Shown piece by piece: positions 1 to 26,487 of a stretch of 64,000 nt of DNA. The position numbers and the translations under genes were made by a program. Every line of letters begins with the position of its first letter. Within the stretch, counting starts at the first letter, position 1. A model generated the notes under the pieces. It saw only the letters and a program-made list of their open reading frames with translations. It was not told where the DNA came from and searched no databases. Origin of the DNA: Karalla daura (lineage: Eukaryota > Chordata > Actinopteri > Chaetodontiformes > Leiognathidae); NCBI GenBank assembly GCA_029224185.1, contig CM055193.1, positions 22,086,059-22,150,058 on the forward strand, read 5' to 3'.

Positions 1-3000
1 CTCGGGTTTGAAAGGGAATCAGCCTGATTAAACCAGACTGCTTCCACTTTGCCTTGGAGTGGCATTAGGTTTAGTGATTTTCAATGATACCGTGGAGCAA
101 AATGAATCATCTAATCCCTCCTTTTACGGCCCCCCCCACCCCAACCCCCCCCTCTCGCCTCTTGTCTTCCCACCATCCCTCTCCGCTTCCCTCCAGCATG
201 TTGGATGAGCTCGTTGGCGCTGGTAATTGCCAGGGGATGAGTGACACGCAGAACGGCTGAGATGCCGGATATGCATCTCTTCCATGCGTCACTCCGATCA
301 TTTCAGCTGGGATGCCGTGTTGCACGGGGCGGGGGGGGGGGCGGGGTAACTAAAGATCCAGGAGCTTATGGAGGAGCACAAAAGGGAGGGTGAAATAAAT
401 CAGTGATAAGGCAACAGAGAGTGATGGGCGGGTGGGGAGGGGTAGTAAACAATGAGCTGCCCATCGATGAGCGTGACTTTCCTTCCTTTCCCCGTGTGAT
501 GGAGAACAAAGCTGCACCGGGGGTCCAGAAGGCATCACTGGCATACTCCAGGTGTGCCTCACTCACTTGCAGAAGACTCTATCTTTCCTCTAACTTCATC
601 TCTCTGGGAAATGTAAGCGCTATCTGACTGAACAAGACGAGGCAGGCTGAGAAAATCCAGGCCGTCAAAAACGAGGCAAACGTCCCTTATCGCCGCGACA
701 CGACTCAAGAGACGAAAATGAGCGTCACAAACAACTGTTTAGAGAACAATCCCGACTCCACTCTGTAGCCAGTGACTCCTCGTCCCACATCGCTGCTTTA
801 TCCCCCTCGCTGCACAGCCCCGAACCCACCTCTGAACCAGCTGATATCTTTACTGAAACCATATGTGGAGAGCTCCCACAGGCAGGCTTCCCTTATCAGC
901 ACCCCAGTGAGCGGCATGGTGACAAAGCCTCGGCCCCCGCTGAGGGAAAGGGGGAGCGCGCTCGGCCGGACCTGGACGCAGAGCTTGGGAGGGATTTGCA
1001 GAGGATTGCCGCGGCGGAGGGAACGGATGTTTCCTTTTCTCTCTTTGTTTTGAATGTCCGTGCGCCACTTCAGCGGCCCGGGCTGCTGAGCCCCCGTGCC
1101 ACAAAGCGCCTCCATATGGAGGCCGAGCGGGCTACGGTCACATATAGGCTACGAGCTCAGAGCAGCACGCCTTGGCACCGGCGCCTGTGTGCACAGTGTG
1201 CGCGCATATGCGAGGGTGACTAGTCGGGAGGGCGATTACATGCATGCACTCCACTTACTGAGACATAGAGCGCGGCGTCTGGAGTAAAGAAAAACTGCAC
1301 ACACATCCTGAGGTGTTGCCAAACACAGCTTTCAGTGAGTAATGACAAACAGGCCGAGCACACCATCACACCCCATTACGCCACAGCTGTGGCTCTATGA
1401 GGGCATTGTATGCAAAAGATACAGGCGATAATGAAACCCCTGACCGTATCTCTACCCTCCGGCCTACCAGCGTGTGGCTTAAATCAAGACAGACTGATGT
1501 GGTGCTGGGGTGGGAGGGGTGGGGGGGGAGCAGTGGAGGCCACTAGCAGTGACAGCTTTCAGATGTTCTCAGTAGAAAAAAAAACAGCAAAAAGAAAAAA
1601 GCTGCCAGACCTCTCCAGTAAATAATTGGGTCTTTGTCTTTATCAATGTGTCGGAAGTGGGTTTAGGGGGAGGAGGTCAAAGCGTGGTCCCTCCGCCTCC
1701 TGCTCTGTCTCTCGCAGGAGATAAGCCCTGGCTGCCTCTCCACTCTTGTGTAATTGAGACGGAAGCTGTACCACTGGGTGTGGAGGGTGGGGGGGGGGGG
1801 GGGGGGGGGGGGGGACACCAGAAAACTCTCTGCGCTTTGTTTTGACGGAAACCGAGGGTTTAAATCTGTTCGCTCGGGCCTCATAGGCAGCCACCATCCG
1901 GCCGCCGCCTTGAGAGGTGTCACCTGCTGGATCCGGGTGTCAACCCCGAGCGCCTCCGAGACACCGAGCCAGCGGAGCTCAGTTCGACGGCTTTGAGGAA
2001 GTTCCACCACACGTGACAGGACGCGAAAAAGGGGAAACTGAGATCCCATCTGACGAATGTCTGACAGATGTTGAAACTGGAAAATGCACCGTTTTCATTC
2101 GCATGTTCGGAAGAAGCGGTGTCGAGAGGGATCAGGATCGCCGGCCCCGTGTTTTGAACCACCTAAGCAGCGGGGAGGTGGCAAAGCCGAGTAAGACGAG
2201 AGGCTGAAAGGCCCCCGGCTCCAGGGTGATGTTTTCCAGCTGACCCTGAACTTTGACCTTGTTGAGAGGGGGGCAACAGACCAGGGGATTTCCCTGCAGC
2301 GAGAAATGGGGCGTAACGTGACCCTGATTTCCACCATAATAATAATAAAAAAAGCACGGTCATTACAATACAATACACAGGAGGATGCTCCTGTCAGTCC
2401 CAATCGTGTTTACCTCTGGAATGATCCAAACAGGTGGTCAAAGGTTGATCCTGTCACAACTTGTCTGAACCATGTCAGTGTTAGATTCAGATTCATCATG
2501 ATTTAGGAAAACCATCCGAGTGTTGACTTTGCACTCGTTTCAGTCGAGCACACAGCAGAGAAAGATATCACATCCTGTTAGTTTAGGTTTAACTCAGCAT
2601 CCCCTTGTTTGCCGAGTCCCACTGTCAATGGACATTAAACGCAGCCACGTTGGAGATGCGGCCAGGGACCGTCTCCGACGGCCACCTGCGCGCCGCAAAT
2701 TGCTCGGATGACAGGCCAAGGTTGAGAGGAGGTGGAGAGCGGAAAATGACAGGAAAAGGTAACCAATTGAATGGCCTGCCGCAGGTGGGAGCCCCGTGTG
2801 ACAGTGGCGGCTGAAAGGAGCGTGCACAATTAGCAGGACTCTCATTCATCAGGGGCAGCTGATGCACAATGAGAGCAAAAGAAGACCGGCTGCAATGAAA
2901 TGAAATGGCTTCTTATCTCGGTCTGGAGCCAGCAGGCACGGTGCTCATGAATTTCTATTTGCTCAGCCAGTGTGAATTGAGGAGACCTTTGATTGTTGTG

Positions 3001-3572
3001 AGGCTGAGCTTTAACACACAGTGGAGAAGGTGTGAATGCTGCCCCCACCCCTCCGAGCCATGTGGAGAGCCCTGCCTCCATGGAGCCTCGGTCCTCCCTT
3101 TGATTATATTACTGACACACGCACGCACACGCACACACAGGTACGTCTGTGTTTACATGTCCAGCAGCTTCTCTACTCACAACTCAGCTGTCAGTGACGA
3201 CAAAATCCGCCTCCCAAAGATTTTTTACAGAGACCACAAAAAAACGAGTTTGAAAAGTTGAGACAATACCAAACCAAATCCACTTTAACCGGCTGAAGTT
3301 TTAGGTCGATACCCAACACCACAACTACAACAGAGGGGAGAATTTCTAGGGGTTTTTCTTTTCTTCGTTGCGTGTGCCATTTACTAGACTCGATCGGCGC
3401 CTGGTAAACATGCGTCGGTTCGGTCGATATCGGGGGGGGTGCAGTGGGAGACGCTCGGACGGGAGGCAGGGGGACGCAGCGGCTTCAACTGACGGCTTAA
3501 TGACCGGAGTTTGGCGTGATGTCCTCTCCGTGCGTGCGCGAGCTGGAAACCAACGCAACACGTCAAACTCAC
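1..3572 (-). other. prex1: prex1 intron 1 (5' part), no gene seen
   Basis: This stretch lies downstream of the prex1 exon 1 donor on the minus strand, so it is read as the start of prex1 intron 1. No exon-like block with matching splice sites was recognised. It holds short homopolymer runs, including a G run near 1790-1814, and a balanced-composition block around 2880-3010 that might be a conserved non-coding element. The open frames here are short and have unremarkable amino-acid make-up. Confidence 0.55.
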
Positions 3573-3716
3573 CGTCTGGAGGAACTCCAGCGTGCCCACA
3601 TAATCCCTCTCTGTCTTGAGTATCTCGTTTAAGACGCAGAGCCGCAGCCTCTGCTGCCGGTCCGAGTCCTTGGCGGCGTGGACTCCGTTCTCCTGATGCC
3701 CGTCCTCCTCCTCCAT
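3573..3716 (-). CDS. prex1: P-Rex1-like Rac guanine-nucleotide exchange factor, first coding exon (partial gene)
   Basis: This exon encodes the first 48 residues of a P-Rex family protein, a Rac GEF at the plasma membrane activated by PIP3 and G-beta-gamma. After a short acidic leader it reads RLRLCVLNEIL, then TERDYVGTLEFLQ, the start of the DH domain and very close to human PREX1 and PREX2. The start is the ATG at 3714-3716, preceded by a GC-rich leader. The exon ends in phase 0 at a GTGAGT donor (GT at 3571-3572). The remaining exons lie beyond the left edge. Prex1 is preferred over prex2 because the next gene, ralgapb, shares human chromosome 20 with PREX1 and because LRLCVLNEIL matches PREX1 better. 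The family assignment is firm; the paralogue choice is an inference. Confidence 0.82.
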
Positions 3717-3913
3717 GCCGGGACTCCGGGAAGCACAGCTCGCTCTCAATGCAATACACACACACAAAACCCCACTCTGCTTGTCCACGCTGTATCCACA
3801 CCGAGCGCGGGCGATGCTTCAGTCCATCTCTGCAGCTGCAAAGTTTTTCCCCGAACAGGAGTCGCGGTGATGCGGCACAGCTGGGAGCAAAGTTAAGACC
3901 AAGTAGCGACTGA

Positions 3914-3966
<53 letters not shown>

Positions 3967-4094
3967 GGGCGGGGGAGCTGCGTCGCACCGCCCGACACAG
4001 GCTCACACGCTCCGGCTGCTACTGCTGTGCAGGGTCCTCTCCGTGGTGGAGAGAGAGAGAGGAGGAGAGAGAGAGGAGGAGGAAGCACACGCTC

Positions 4095-4175
<81 letters not shown>

Positions 4176-4260
4176 CGATCGTGCGCACGTACGCACGCGC
4201 ACGGGCACACGCGGACCGGCGCGCGCGCGCCACACTCACCCGTATCATGGCTTACGTTTG
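3717..4260 (-). promoter_or_regulatory. prex1: prex1 5' flank and probable promoter, with two GA/CT arrays
   Basis: This is the region just upstream of the prex1 start codon. It is GC-rich and CpG-rich and includes two long GA dinucleotide arrays, at 3921-3960 and 4095-4172; the second has one AT interruption. They are CT tracts on the coding strand. A GCGC-rich patch follows at 4195-4235. No TATA box was recognised at a convincing place. The transcription start is not resolved. Confidence 0.45.
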
Positions 4261-5175
4261 TTATTGCTGCGTTCGAATGTACGCGTGGCTGAAAACGGGA
4301 ACGAGCGAGATCATATGGGAACTACAAAGTGCTACAGCACGCTAAACTCAGCCTGCTGACTAATGTTCGTATAGAAATTAAACAGCGCGACCCCCATTGT
4401 GAGATTTGCGTAGCTGGACAGTATCAAATTCATAGCTTCCATGGACACTTCATGAGTGTCCTTTCCTTGCTGAATTATTAACTGTAATCAGTTTAACGTA
4501 CAAAATTAAACATTTTTTAACATGAAACAAATTGGCTATCGGGGTTTTGTTTTCAAGCATAGATCTCGTTTTGCATTTCGCAGTGCTGATATTTTACCCT
4601 ATCGCCCTGTAAAAGGTGCACTTTTCCAATATATGGTGTCATAACCTAGAAACTCGACCAGAAACCACGACCTTTTTGACTATCGATTTAACACAGATAA
4701 TGCTCCGAGATAAGACTTCTCCACCTCATAATGAGCGTCTTTCCGTCCAAATGTGACCTTTAAATCGTACAGCACAGACCTGTAGCTCCCAGGTAAATTT
4801 GAGGAGAACGCGCCCCCCAGTGGCCGCGGAGACGGAGAGCAGGAGAGCACAAAAACGAGTCACTTCGCGACTCGCGCCCAGGCCAGCTGCGCACCACCGT
4901 TTTCAGTTACAGCGAAGTTAGGATCAGTCCCTCAGCCCCAGGCCACGGAGGCACACCCACTGTCGCAGGTGTCGCCCGCCCAGCTACATCCTGGTTGTGC
5001 GCGACACCATCGCCGCCACAGGCCACGCTCGCTCAGTTTGCGGTCGGAACATTGACAAGGCAACGGCCGAGGCGTCTCGTTCCAGCGGAGGTTCAGGCCC
5101 CACCTAAGAGAGCTAGTCTGGCTCTAAACCACAGCTGTGAACGGAAGAAGTCAAGCGTCGGGGGGCAGCGGCAGG
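4261..5175. other. Intergenic spacer between prex1 and ralgapb
   Basis: This is the short spacer between the prex1 promoter flank and the 3' end of ralgapb; both genes point left. No coding block was seen. The left half is AT-rich and the right half (about 4800-5110) GC-rich. It contains one good CTCF-type motif, listed separately. Confidence 0.6.
4810..4823 (-). promoter_or_regulatory. CTCF-type motif between prex1 and ralgapb
   Basis: On the minus strand the 14 bases read CCACTGGGGGGCGC, which fits every position of the usual vertebrate CTCF core CCASYRGRKGGCRS. It sits in the spacer between two genes, a common place for a boundary. Binding is inferred from the motif only. Confidence 0.45.
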
Positions 5176-5196
5176 GATTAAAATGTCAATAATAGT

Positions 5197-5202
5197 TTTA
5201 AT
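5197..5202 (-). terminator. ralgapb: Probable poly(A) signal of ralgapb (ATTAAA)
   Basis: Plus-strand TTTAAT is ATTAAA on the coding strand, the most common variant poly(A) signal. Cleavage would fall near 5175-5185, giving a 3' UTR of about 2.3 kb. Other AT-rich candidates exist between 5.2 and 7.2 kb, so shorter forms are possible. Confidence 0.4.
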
Positions 5203-7322
5203 TGATGCTTGTTACATTCACTGTGATCCTCCCACACATAATTGCATACATACATACATAGCCTTCCTTGCTCTCGCAAGATGAGGAATGCAACGGACAA
5301 GTTGTAAATGCCTTACACTATCATATATTTACAGATCATCCTCCAGCCTCTGTACATGGCAAATCCTTAAATATGAGCGAACATCAGAGGAGTGACACGG
5401 AGTACAATGGGTGGCTGATTGTTTGCGGTTCCTTTCGAAGCGTGTTTAATGTACTTTTTTTCTTTTGCTCCTTCCAAAAAAAAAAGGCCCGTGCGCGAAG
5501 CACCGTCGTAAAAAGTGAGTCGCACAATTAGACATGACGGGTTAAAAACTCCTCCATGCCCTTTCTTCATTCATGTTACACAAGATAAAACTCTTCCTTC
5601 AGCAGGGTTTTCTTCCAAAACGCACAAAAAGGTACAAAAAGACGAGCGAGGTGACCAGGGGGGATATAGAAAACAAACCAAAAAAAAAAAAAGAACAAAA
5701 CCAAAACGTGCTCAGTGCATTAAGACTTTCCGAGATGGCAAAGAAACTAGAGGTGTTTGCCCTGTTCCGTCTCTGTGATAAATTAATTCACATTGTTGCA
5801 GGCAGACAGTGAGAGGGCCTGAATCAAAGTACAGTGAGTAAACAGAGCTGTGAAACGGAACGCGGGCGGGAGGAGGCAAAACTACGCAAATTGATCTTCC
5901 CCGAAACGGGAGCGGAGAGGACGCGGGTCAAATGCTCTCTTTCTGGATTCAGGACAAAAAAAAAAAAAAAAAGAAAAGAAAGAAAAATGAAGAGGACGAC
6001 AGCGTCGATCAGCCAAAATGCGAGTTTTATAGAACACCCTTCGCTACATCTGGGTTTTGGCCCTCGAACCGCCGTCCCATTTGCCCGGGAGGAGAGCGGG
6101 ACGCCGGACTGTGCTGTAGTTCTGTTTGGTGTGGGCGGAGACGTCGGCGGGGACGTCAAGTGCAAACTCCGTAACCACTCTCGTCGTGGGTAAACTCGCG
6201 CGTCGCCAAGCAGAGAGAAGAGTAAACCAATCCTGTGGGGGCGGCGGGGGGGCGGGGCGGGGGAGGGGGGGGGCGGGGTCTGGAAAAGCTGTCGAGCTGA
6301 CGTTTTTTGTCTCGCTTGGCGTCCTGCCCTCTCGACGTTCTCCTTCCTTTAAAGTGACGGAATCATTCCTTAAATGCCACGTGCGTATGTATGGGTTCCA
6401 TGCGGAGGCACTGTGACTCCCTGTAGTGTACATGATTTCACTGGCTAAACGATCGCACGCACACACACGCTCTCTCTCACACACACACACACACAGTCAG
6501 ACACGCAAGGAGTGCAGTGGCCGTAGCGAGGAGGGCCGCACGCCAGTCGAACGTCCCACGCCCACGCGCGGCAAGGAGTCCCGAAAATGACATGGAAAAA
6601 AGAAACGAACAAACAAAGAAAAATACATGTGCATACGTGAATATACACACACGAAAACGGCATCGTCTGCGGAGTCAGTGGGTGAGTCGCTGCGGGGCAC
6701 AGGTGCGTGTCGGCGTGTAGGAAGACTTGAGCAGGTGTCCCCCGGGGGAGGGGGGGGGGGGGGGGGGGGCACCTGCCTTCAAAAGCGACGTGTTTGATAA
6801 ACTAATGTTCCGAAAACAAACGAATCCAACCGCGAATCCGTTTGGCCGCGACAGAGGCGGACGCGCAGGTGCGGATGTTGGGACACAACTCCGTGTTCAC
6901 TCACGTCACGGGGCCGTCGAGGGACGAACCTGTCGCTTTTGTCGTTCGGCTTTTTTACACAGTTTCAGAAAGGCCGGCGGCGTGGCCGTGGCATTGCAGT
7001 CCATGACGAGCAAGAGTTCTTTTTGTTTCTGCGTTTTTTTCGTCCGTTTTTCTCTTTTTCATGAACCCAGATGAGGAAAGACGGCCACCGCCGGGCTTCG
7101 GCCGCACAGAAACGTAGCTTGTAGTTTGTTTTTCCTTTTTTTCCCCCCCACCTTGGCATGGATTTTGACACGTAACTCTCAGAGTCAAAGGCAGACAGTG
7201 TTGATATATGTATTCATATAAATAACAAAAGTACAGTATAAATATAAAGATTCTGTGTGTGTGTGCGCATGTGTGTGTGTGTATGCGAGTGCAGTTGTAA
7301 ATGGTGTATGGAGCACAGGATG

Positions 7323-7325
<3 letters not shown>

Positions 7326-7369
<44 letters not shown>
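7326..7369. repeat. (TG)n microsatellite in the ralgapb 3' UTR
   Basis: About 22 uninterrupted TG units. On the coding strand it is a CA array about 80-120 bases after the stop codon. Confidence 0.9.
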
Positions 7370-7370
<1 letters not shown>

Positions 7371-7446
7371 TGTGTGCGCTTGTGGCCAGTGTTAGGACAG
7401 GGAGCGGGCGGGGCGTGGGGGGGCGGGGGAGGGGGGGAGGGGGGGG

Positions 7447-21852
<14,406 letters not shown>

Positions 21853-21902
21853 GCTGACAGGCGCCGTCGACCGTGCTCTCTACTCGCGCCTCCTGCCTCC
21901 AC

Positions 21903-21916
21903 CTGCACATGCACAC

Positions 21917-21948
<32 letters not shown>

Positions 21949-22744
21949 TGATCAGGCAGTTTAACCAGCACCAATACAGTTCCCCCAGATGTTAAACCAG
22001 AGCTGCAGCTGTCAATAGGAGGGATGAGCACATATGGCGGTAGAAACTGAATAATGTGATCTCCAGGTCAGACCTCCTCTAAAACATCATTGCAGGTATC
22101 TGATCCTGGTGTGCCGCGGCAGGATCGACACGCCAGGATCCACTGGTCAAAGCAGACAAACGTATCTCTCCCTGTGCATCAGATTACATCTGACAGTTGT
22201 TATTGCACGGCGTTGTTTTCTCCCCCCCCACCCACCACCACCACCCTCCCCTGTCCTAGGGTCTCAAAGTGGCGCGGCTAGCATTTCTGCGTTCCGCTCG
22301 TTGCCCCCCTGGCTTCGGCTCCTACGTCCGCGCTGGGCACGGTAAAGGTGAGGCGAGGCAACACGGCGAGCTGTCCGTGTCCAGCAGGCTGGGGCTCGGC
22401 GAGCAGCCACAACCAGGAAACAGACCCGGGGACGATTAGCTCGCTAACGTTAGCGACGCTGACACCAAAACAACCTGGTCCGGCTCGACCGCACGGACCG
22501 GAGGCTGCGGCCCCCTGCTCCCCTACGCCGCGGACGCCGTCTGCCGGGTGAGCCAGCTTCACTCCCGCCCCCATCCCGCTACGCGGGTCGCGGCTCCCGG
22601 GCTGCTCCGGCGTCGCTAGCTAGCCTGTAGCCCGCGCTAGCTGGCTAGTTGACTTTAGCCCAGCTCGCTGTCATCTGGCTCCGCGGGAGGAGCGCGCCGC
22701 GGACGGCCGCCCGCAGCCCGCCGCCCGCGCGGCGCCGCGCTTAC
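21903..22744 (-). other. ralgapb: ralgapb intron 1 with CpG-rich 3' flank of the promoter
   Basis: This is the intron between the untranslated exon and the start-codon exon. From about 22300 upward it is strongly CpG-rich. It contains a 16-base perfect palindrome at 22441-22456 and several GCTAGC motifs around 22613-22650. No coding block was recognised. Confidence 0.6.
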
Positions 22745-22890
22745 CTGGGCCGGCGGGGGGTGTTGTCATAACACAGCTCTGGAAGTCGCCGTCTGCTGCT
22801 GCCGCTGCCTGGGTCTTCCTGGTCTACACCACAACAGCCTCCATCTTCGCAATGTCAAGGCTCCGAGCCTGCTGGGCTAACGGGGGTTGA
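22745..22890 (-). promoter_or_regulatory. ralgapb: ralgapb untranslated exon 1 and CpG-island promoter
   Basis: A GTAAGC donor (GT at 22743-22744) closes a CpG-rich exon with no long frame. On the coding strand it contains AAGATGGAGGC, close to the YY1 element AAGATGGCGGC found at TATA-less start sites. The ATG within it opens a six-codon upstream frame (MEAVVV, then stop). The next exon begins at 21902 with the true start at 21852. The 5' limit is estimated. Confidence 0.6.
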
Positions 22891-25464
22891 GAGCAGCCGC
22901 GCGTCGGCGCCCCCCAGCGGCCAGCGGCTGCTACTGCGCCGCCGCTGTGGAGGGAGGGCTGGAGGAGGATGAGGGAGGGAGGGAGGGAGGGAGGGATGCT
23001 AGAGCTGTGCAAACAGGCAAGAGGCCTGTGGGCAAAAGGCTAGTTTGCAAGTAGACATTACATCGCCATATGAACAAGTACAATCATGACATTGCGCCAC
23101 AGCTAATACAGCAAGAGCTTCTACAACTAACTGTTGCTGATCCTACATGACAGCGAGATGAATATGTGGGCGGTGTGGACATTAACAAGGTGCTTTTTTG
23201 CTTTTCCTGTATAAAATGCTCCCAAAAACTTACCAGTTAACGAAGAAAATGACAAACAGATTAATCGAGTGTAAAAGTACTCGTCTGTTTAAACGCGACA
23301 AACAAAATCGTTGTGTCCCTGCACAAGATCTACGGCATTCATCCCAAGATTCACTCGATGAATTCCAGTGAGCGTCAGAGGTGAGCTAAGGATGCCACAA
23401 AAGAAGCAAGGGTAGTGCCAGAATTATTTTATTTATTTTTTTAATGAAGAGCTCTGATAATAGACACTGCCAAATGTGACAACTGACAAGTTTTTTTATG
23501 ATAATGAAACAGCTATGAAACGGGTGATGTAAGATGTTGAACAAACTTTAGCTTTGCCTAAAAAAATCCCTGAAAGCTATGTAGCTATCAAGCCAATGCT
23601 TTCTGTGGTGTTGTGGCATACAGCATAGCATTACTGGATTGAAAGGCCTCTGGGCTTCCAGGGTTGCCCACGATTCCCTGAAACTACCCCGCAGAGGAGA
23701 AGAGATGATGGCACCATTCTACTGTCAATAACATACTTGCAGAACAATGAAATCCTTGTATTTCCTCTTTATTCATGCTAAACGTTCTGCTATTGTTGAA
23801 AAGGTTATGTTGATGTGCTCGCTAACTCAAACTGAAATGACCGTACTCTTACTTGCCATGAATTGGAAATATAAAATATATCTATACGTACAACGAATTA
23901 TCAGGTTTAGAGGACAGTGCAGGATTTGCATTGGGACCCTGTAGGGGGCTCTTGCTGTGTCATAAAAGCCTCTCTCCTGACTCATTTGCAAGCAGCTTTG
24001 CACAAGGTCTCCTGGACGCCCTCTGATGTATCTTTCCAGATAGTGCATGCGGTTGTCCCTTTCGAATGCAACACGGAGGTTCAGGGCCTGCATGAAAACT
24101 TTCTGTCTCTGACCTGTCCTTTGACCTTGTATCAGCAACTCTGATATTTCAACCTGAGGACTCCCCGCAGCTCGATCAGAAAGGCTGGCGTGCGAGGGCA
24201 AAGCACGATCCCCCCCTTTTGTGTTAGGGTTACGGTTAGGCAACGGACTACAGTGTCTTGTTGTGTAAACGTATAACTGTTGTGAAAAGGAAGAGGTTTC
24301 AAAAGAAACCATCGTATTCAATCTATTGAATCATGAGCAAGTTAACGTGGTTGTGCGGTGGGCTCAGCTGGTTAGCGCAGGCCGTTCACGTGATGGTTTG
24401 AAAGGAGACTGTGGTTTGTGTGATGTTTAGGGGCTCCAATCCCTTGAAGCACCAGGATAAAACTGGGGAAAAAAGGAACCAAAAAAAAAAACAAAGCAAC
24501 GTCTTTGTTACAAACTGATAATGTCATGTACTGTTGCGTTCAATGGCAATTAGAGGTTCTTTCTTCAGCCTGCAGGGGGAGGCAGTGATATGCGAAAGTT
24601 GTCCGTGTGCTTAAGCGCTTCTATACCTGCCTGATACATCAGAAGAGGGTCAAATCGTTCATACGTCATAGAGTTTAACCGAGAGCACACTTACCCAGTC
24701 CTTTCTGATAAAGCCAGACCAGGGCAGACGGGCACAACCATCGACGACATAAGCAGAGTCAAACTTCACTTGGGAAAGAGAATGGAAGGTACGTGCACCA
24801 GTGTCATCCTATCATATCAGGTAATTGTATTCATTCATTGTTTGGGTGACATGACAAAACCTCAGTGGTGCTGTTAATATCATTCTGTCTCACTCTTCGC
24901 CTACTCATCGAGTGCCAGCGCTATATTTACCATGTCCAGGGTGTTATGGCTGTAACTGTCAAAGATAATCCGATCTTAAAAGTTCAAATGGTGTTGAAAA
25001 ACCTGTGAAGTAGTCAATATGGTATGTGCTATGTGATTTATGTACCCTGGTTTTGCACTTTTCATCTCACTTTTTTTGCTCACATTCGTGCTGTTGAGCA
25101 CTTTTTTCATTTTGAGCCCTGGACTCAAAATGATTATGAACAATAGTTTTCTTACGACAACCTTGAAAAAAATCAAGTTTATTTTTGCGTGTTTCTTATT
25201 TCAACTCCACATGCTGTGGAATAATAAACTGCCAGATGTTTAAAATTCAAGTCAAAGCCAAAGCAGCCAGACATAGGACGTTTTATGACCATTTTATAGC
25301 TGTAATAACAAAATATGTCCAAAGAGCCATTCTTAGCCTCACTATGTGAAGGGTTGCATACTTTGGTAACTTTCAAAAAGTTGTTAAATCCTTTGAAATC
25401 AACGAGAAGTGAGTGTCTGCATGCGACATCGGTACACAACAAACAACAGAGATGCGAATGGTGT
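22891..25464. other. Spacer between ralgapb and vwa1
   Basis: This gene-free DNA lies upstream of ralgapb and downstream of vwa1. Near its left end is a GGGA array (22972-22996) and a near-CTCF motif at 22908-22921 with one mismatch. A decayed retroelement fragment lies at 23932-24159. The rest is AT-rich, unique-looking sequence with no recognised gene. Confidence 0.6.
23932..24159 (-). mobile_element. Decayed LTR-retrotransposon gag-like fragment (BEL/Pao type suspected)
   Basis: One open stretch of about 76 codons contains a LxxR-rich segment and then YLERYIRGRPGDLVQSCLQM. This resembles the conserved 'YLE-Y--G-P-DLI-GCL-M' block of the gag region in fish BEL/Pao-type retrotransposons. 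No protease, reverse transcriptase, integrase or LTR was recognised nearby, and the flanks lose similarity at once, so it is a fossil fragment. The family name is from memory of the motif and could be wrong. Confidence 0.45.
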
Positions 25465-26487
25465 AAACAAAATTATTAAAAGGTTTTATTGTCAGCCCTT
25501 GTTCAGTTTCAAAAGTGGTCGACAGGCATAAAATGAACACATCTGCTCTCGGAGGATGACGGTTCGAAGGCCGGCTGTAAGCCTGCAGGATCCCATCAGG
25601 AGGGGGCAGCAAAGACCAGCTTCAAACGGCTATTCGGGTCTTACATGTGAACCGCATCTCTGTGCATACCGTACGAGAGAGACTCTTACACTGATTCTTA
25701 ATTAATAAATATGAACGAGGGGCAGGGCCCGTCGGTGCAGGACCGCCCTCGGTTGCACACATCTGTATCACATCTCTGTGGATTCGGGGCTTGTGACCGC
25801 GGTCGGTTTTAGGATCTCCAGGACGCTCAAAGGTGATCCCGAGGATCCTGCTGTCGGGGGGGCCAGCGTGCTCACCGCTCCCCCGTTGCACTCCGGTGCG
25901 CGTAAATGTTACACATGCGCTGACAGAGAAGTGATTTAAGTACAAGTCATAAGTATTCATTATAAATGTATATCAGATGTTCTCTGAGTGCAAGCAGAGC
26001 TGGGGAGAAATGCCGATTTGGGCACGGAGCCCACATATGGTGCAAATCCTCTCCCCCAAAACAAGCCACACGAAACATGTAACATTCCCCGCACACCCCG
26101 GCGCTCTATCTGCAAGACAGACCAAACAAACGTCTTCACGTTACATTTCGCGTCCTTAAAACTGAAGCGTTGCATTTAGCGCGGTTGTAAACCAGACGAT
26201 ACAATAGAAACGGAAAAGCAAATAACGCCTCTGCCACCCCCCCCCCCCCCTTCCCTCTGATAATCCCTCGTTATGATGGAGCAGGCAACATGTTGCCATA
26301 TTGTCCCAGGCCGCTCCCCAAGTGTCTATGGCTTCCACATGAGCGGCCCAGAAGCCAAGCAGCACACCTCCCCGGGATGATTCCCGCAGATGGAAAAGCA
26401 GGGAGAAGAATTCTGGATGGGAAAGGCAGCATTCCTCTCGTCATCGTGTCCTCCATGTTTGGTAAGGTGCGTCAGAGTTCGGAGGTG
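25465..26487 (-). other. vwa1: vwa1 3' untranslated region
   Basis: Non-coding sequence from the inferred vwa1 stop codon to the AATAAA at 25485-25490. It includes a C run at 26238-26250. No other gene was seen. Confidence 0.4.
25485..25490 (-). terminator. vwa1: Probable vwa1 poly(A) signal (AATAAA)
   Basis: Plus-strand TTTATT is AATAAA on the coding strand. It is followed 30-50 bases later by a T/G-rich stretch, TTGTTTGTTGTG, as expected for a downstream element. Confidence 0.5.

Larger units (their letters stand above)
5180..7446 (-). other. ralgapb: ralgapb 3' untranslated region
   Basis: This non-coding stretch follows the ralgapb stop codon on the minus strand. It contains A-rich runs (around 5680-5695 and 5957-5972), a G-rich block at 6238-6278, CA/TG arrays (6470-6495, and 7326-7369 of about 22 repeats) and a G run at 6749-6769. 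No exon or second gene was recognised, and the open frames are low-complexity. The length rests on the ATTAAA at 5197. Confidence 0.5.

Noticed and set aside
3914..4345. Arg/Glu repeat protein
   Set aside because: It is produced by translating GA dinucleotide arrays in the prex1 flank.
24361..24410. tRNA-like phrase GGCTCAGCTGGTTAGCGCAG
   Set aside because: It resembles a tRNA A box, but the following B box is poor and no cloverleaf folds by eye. At most it is a decayed SINE head.
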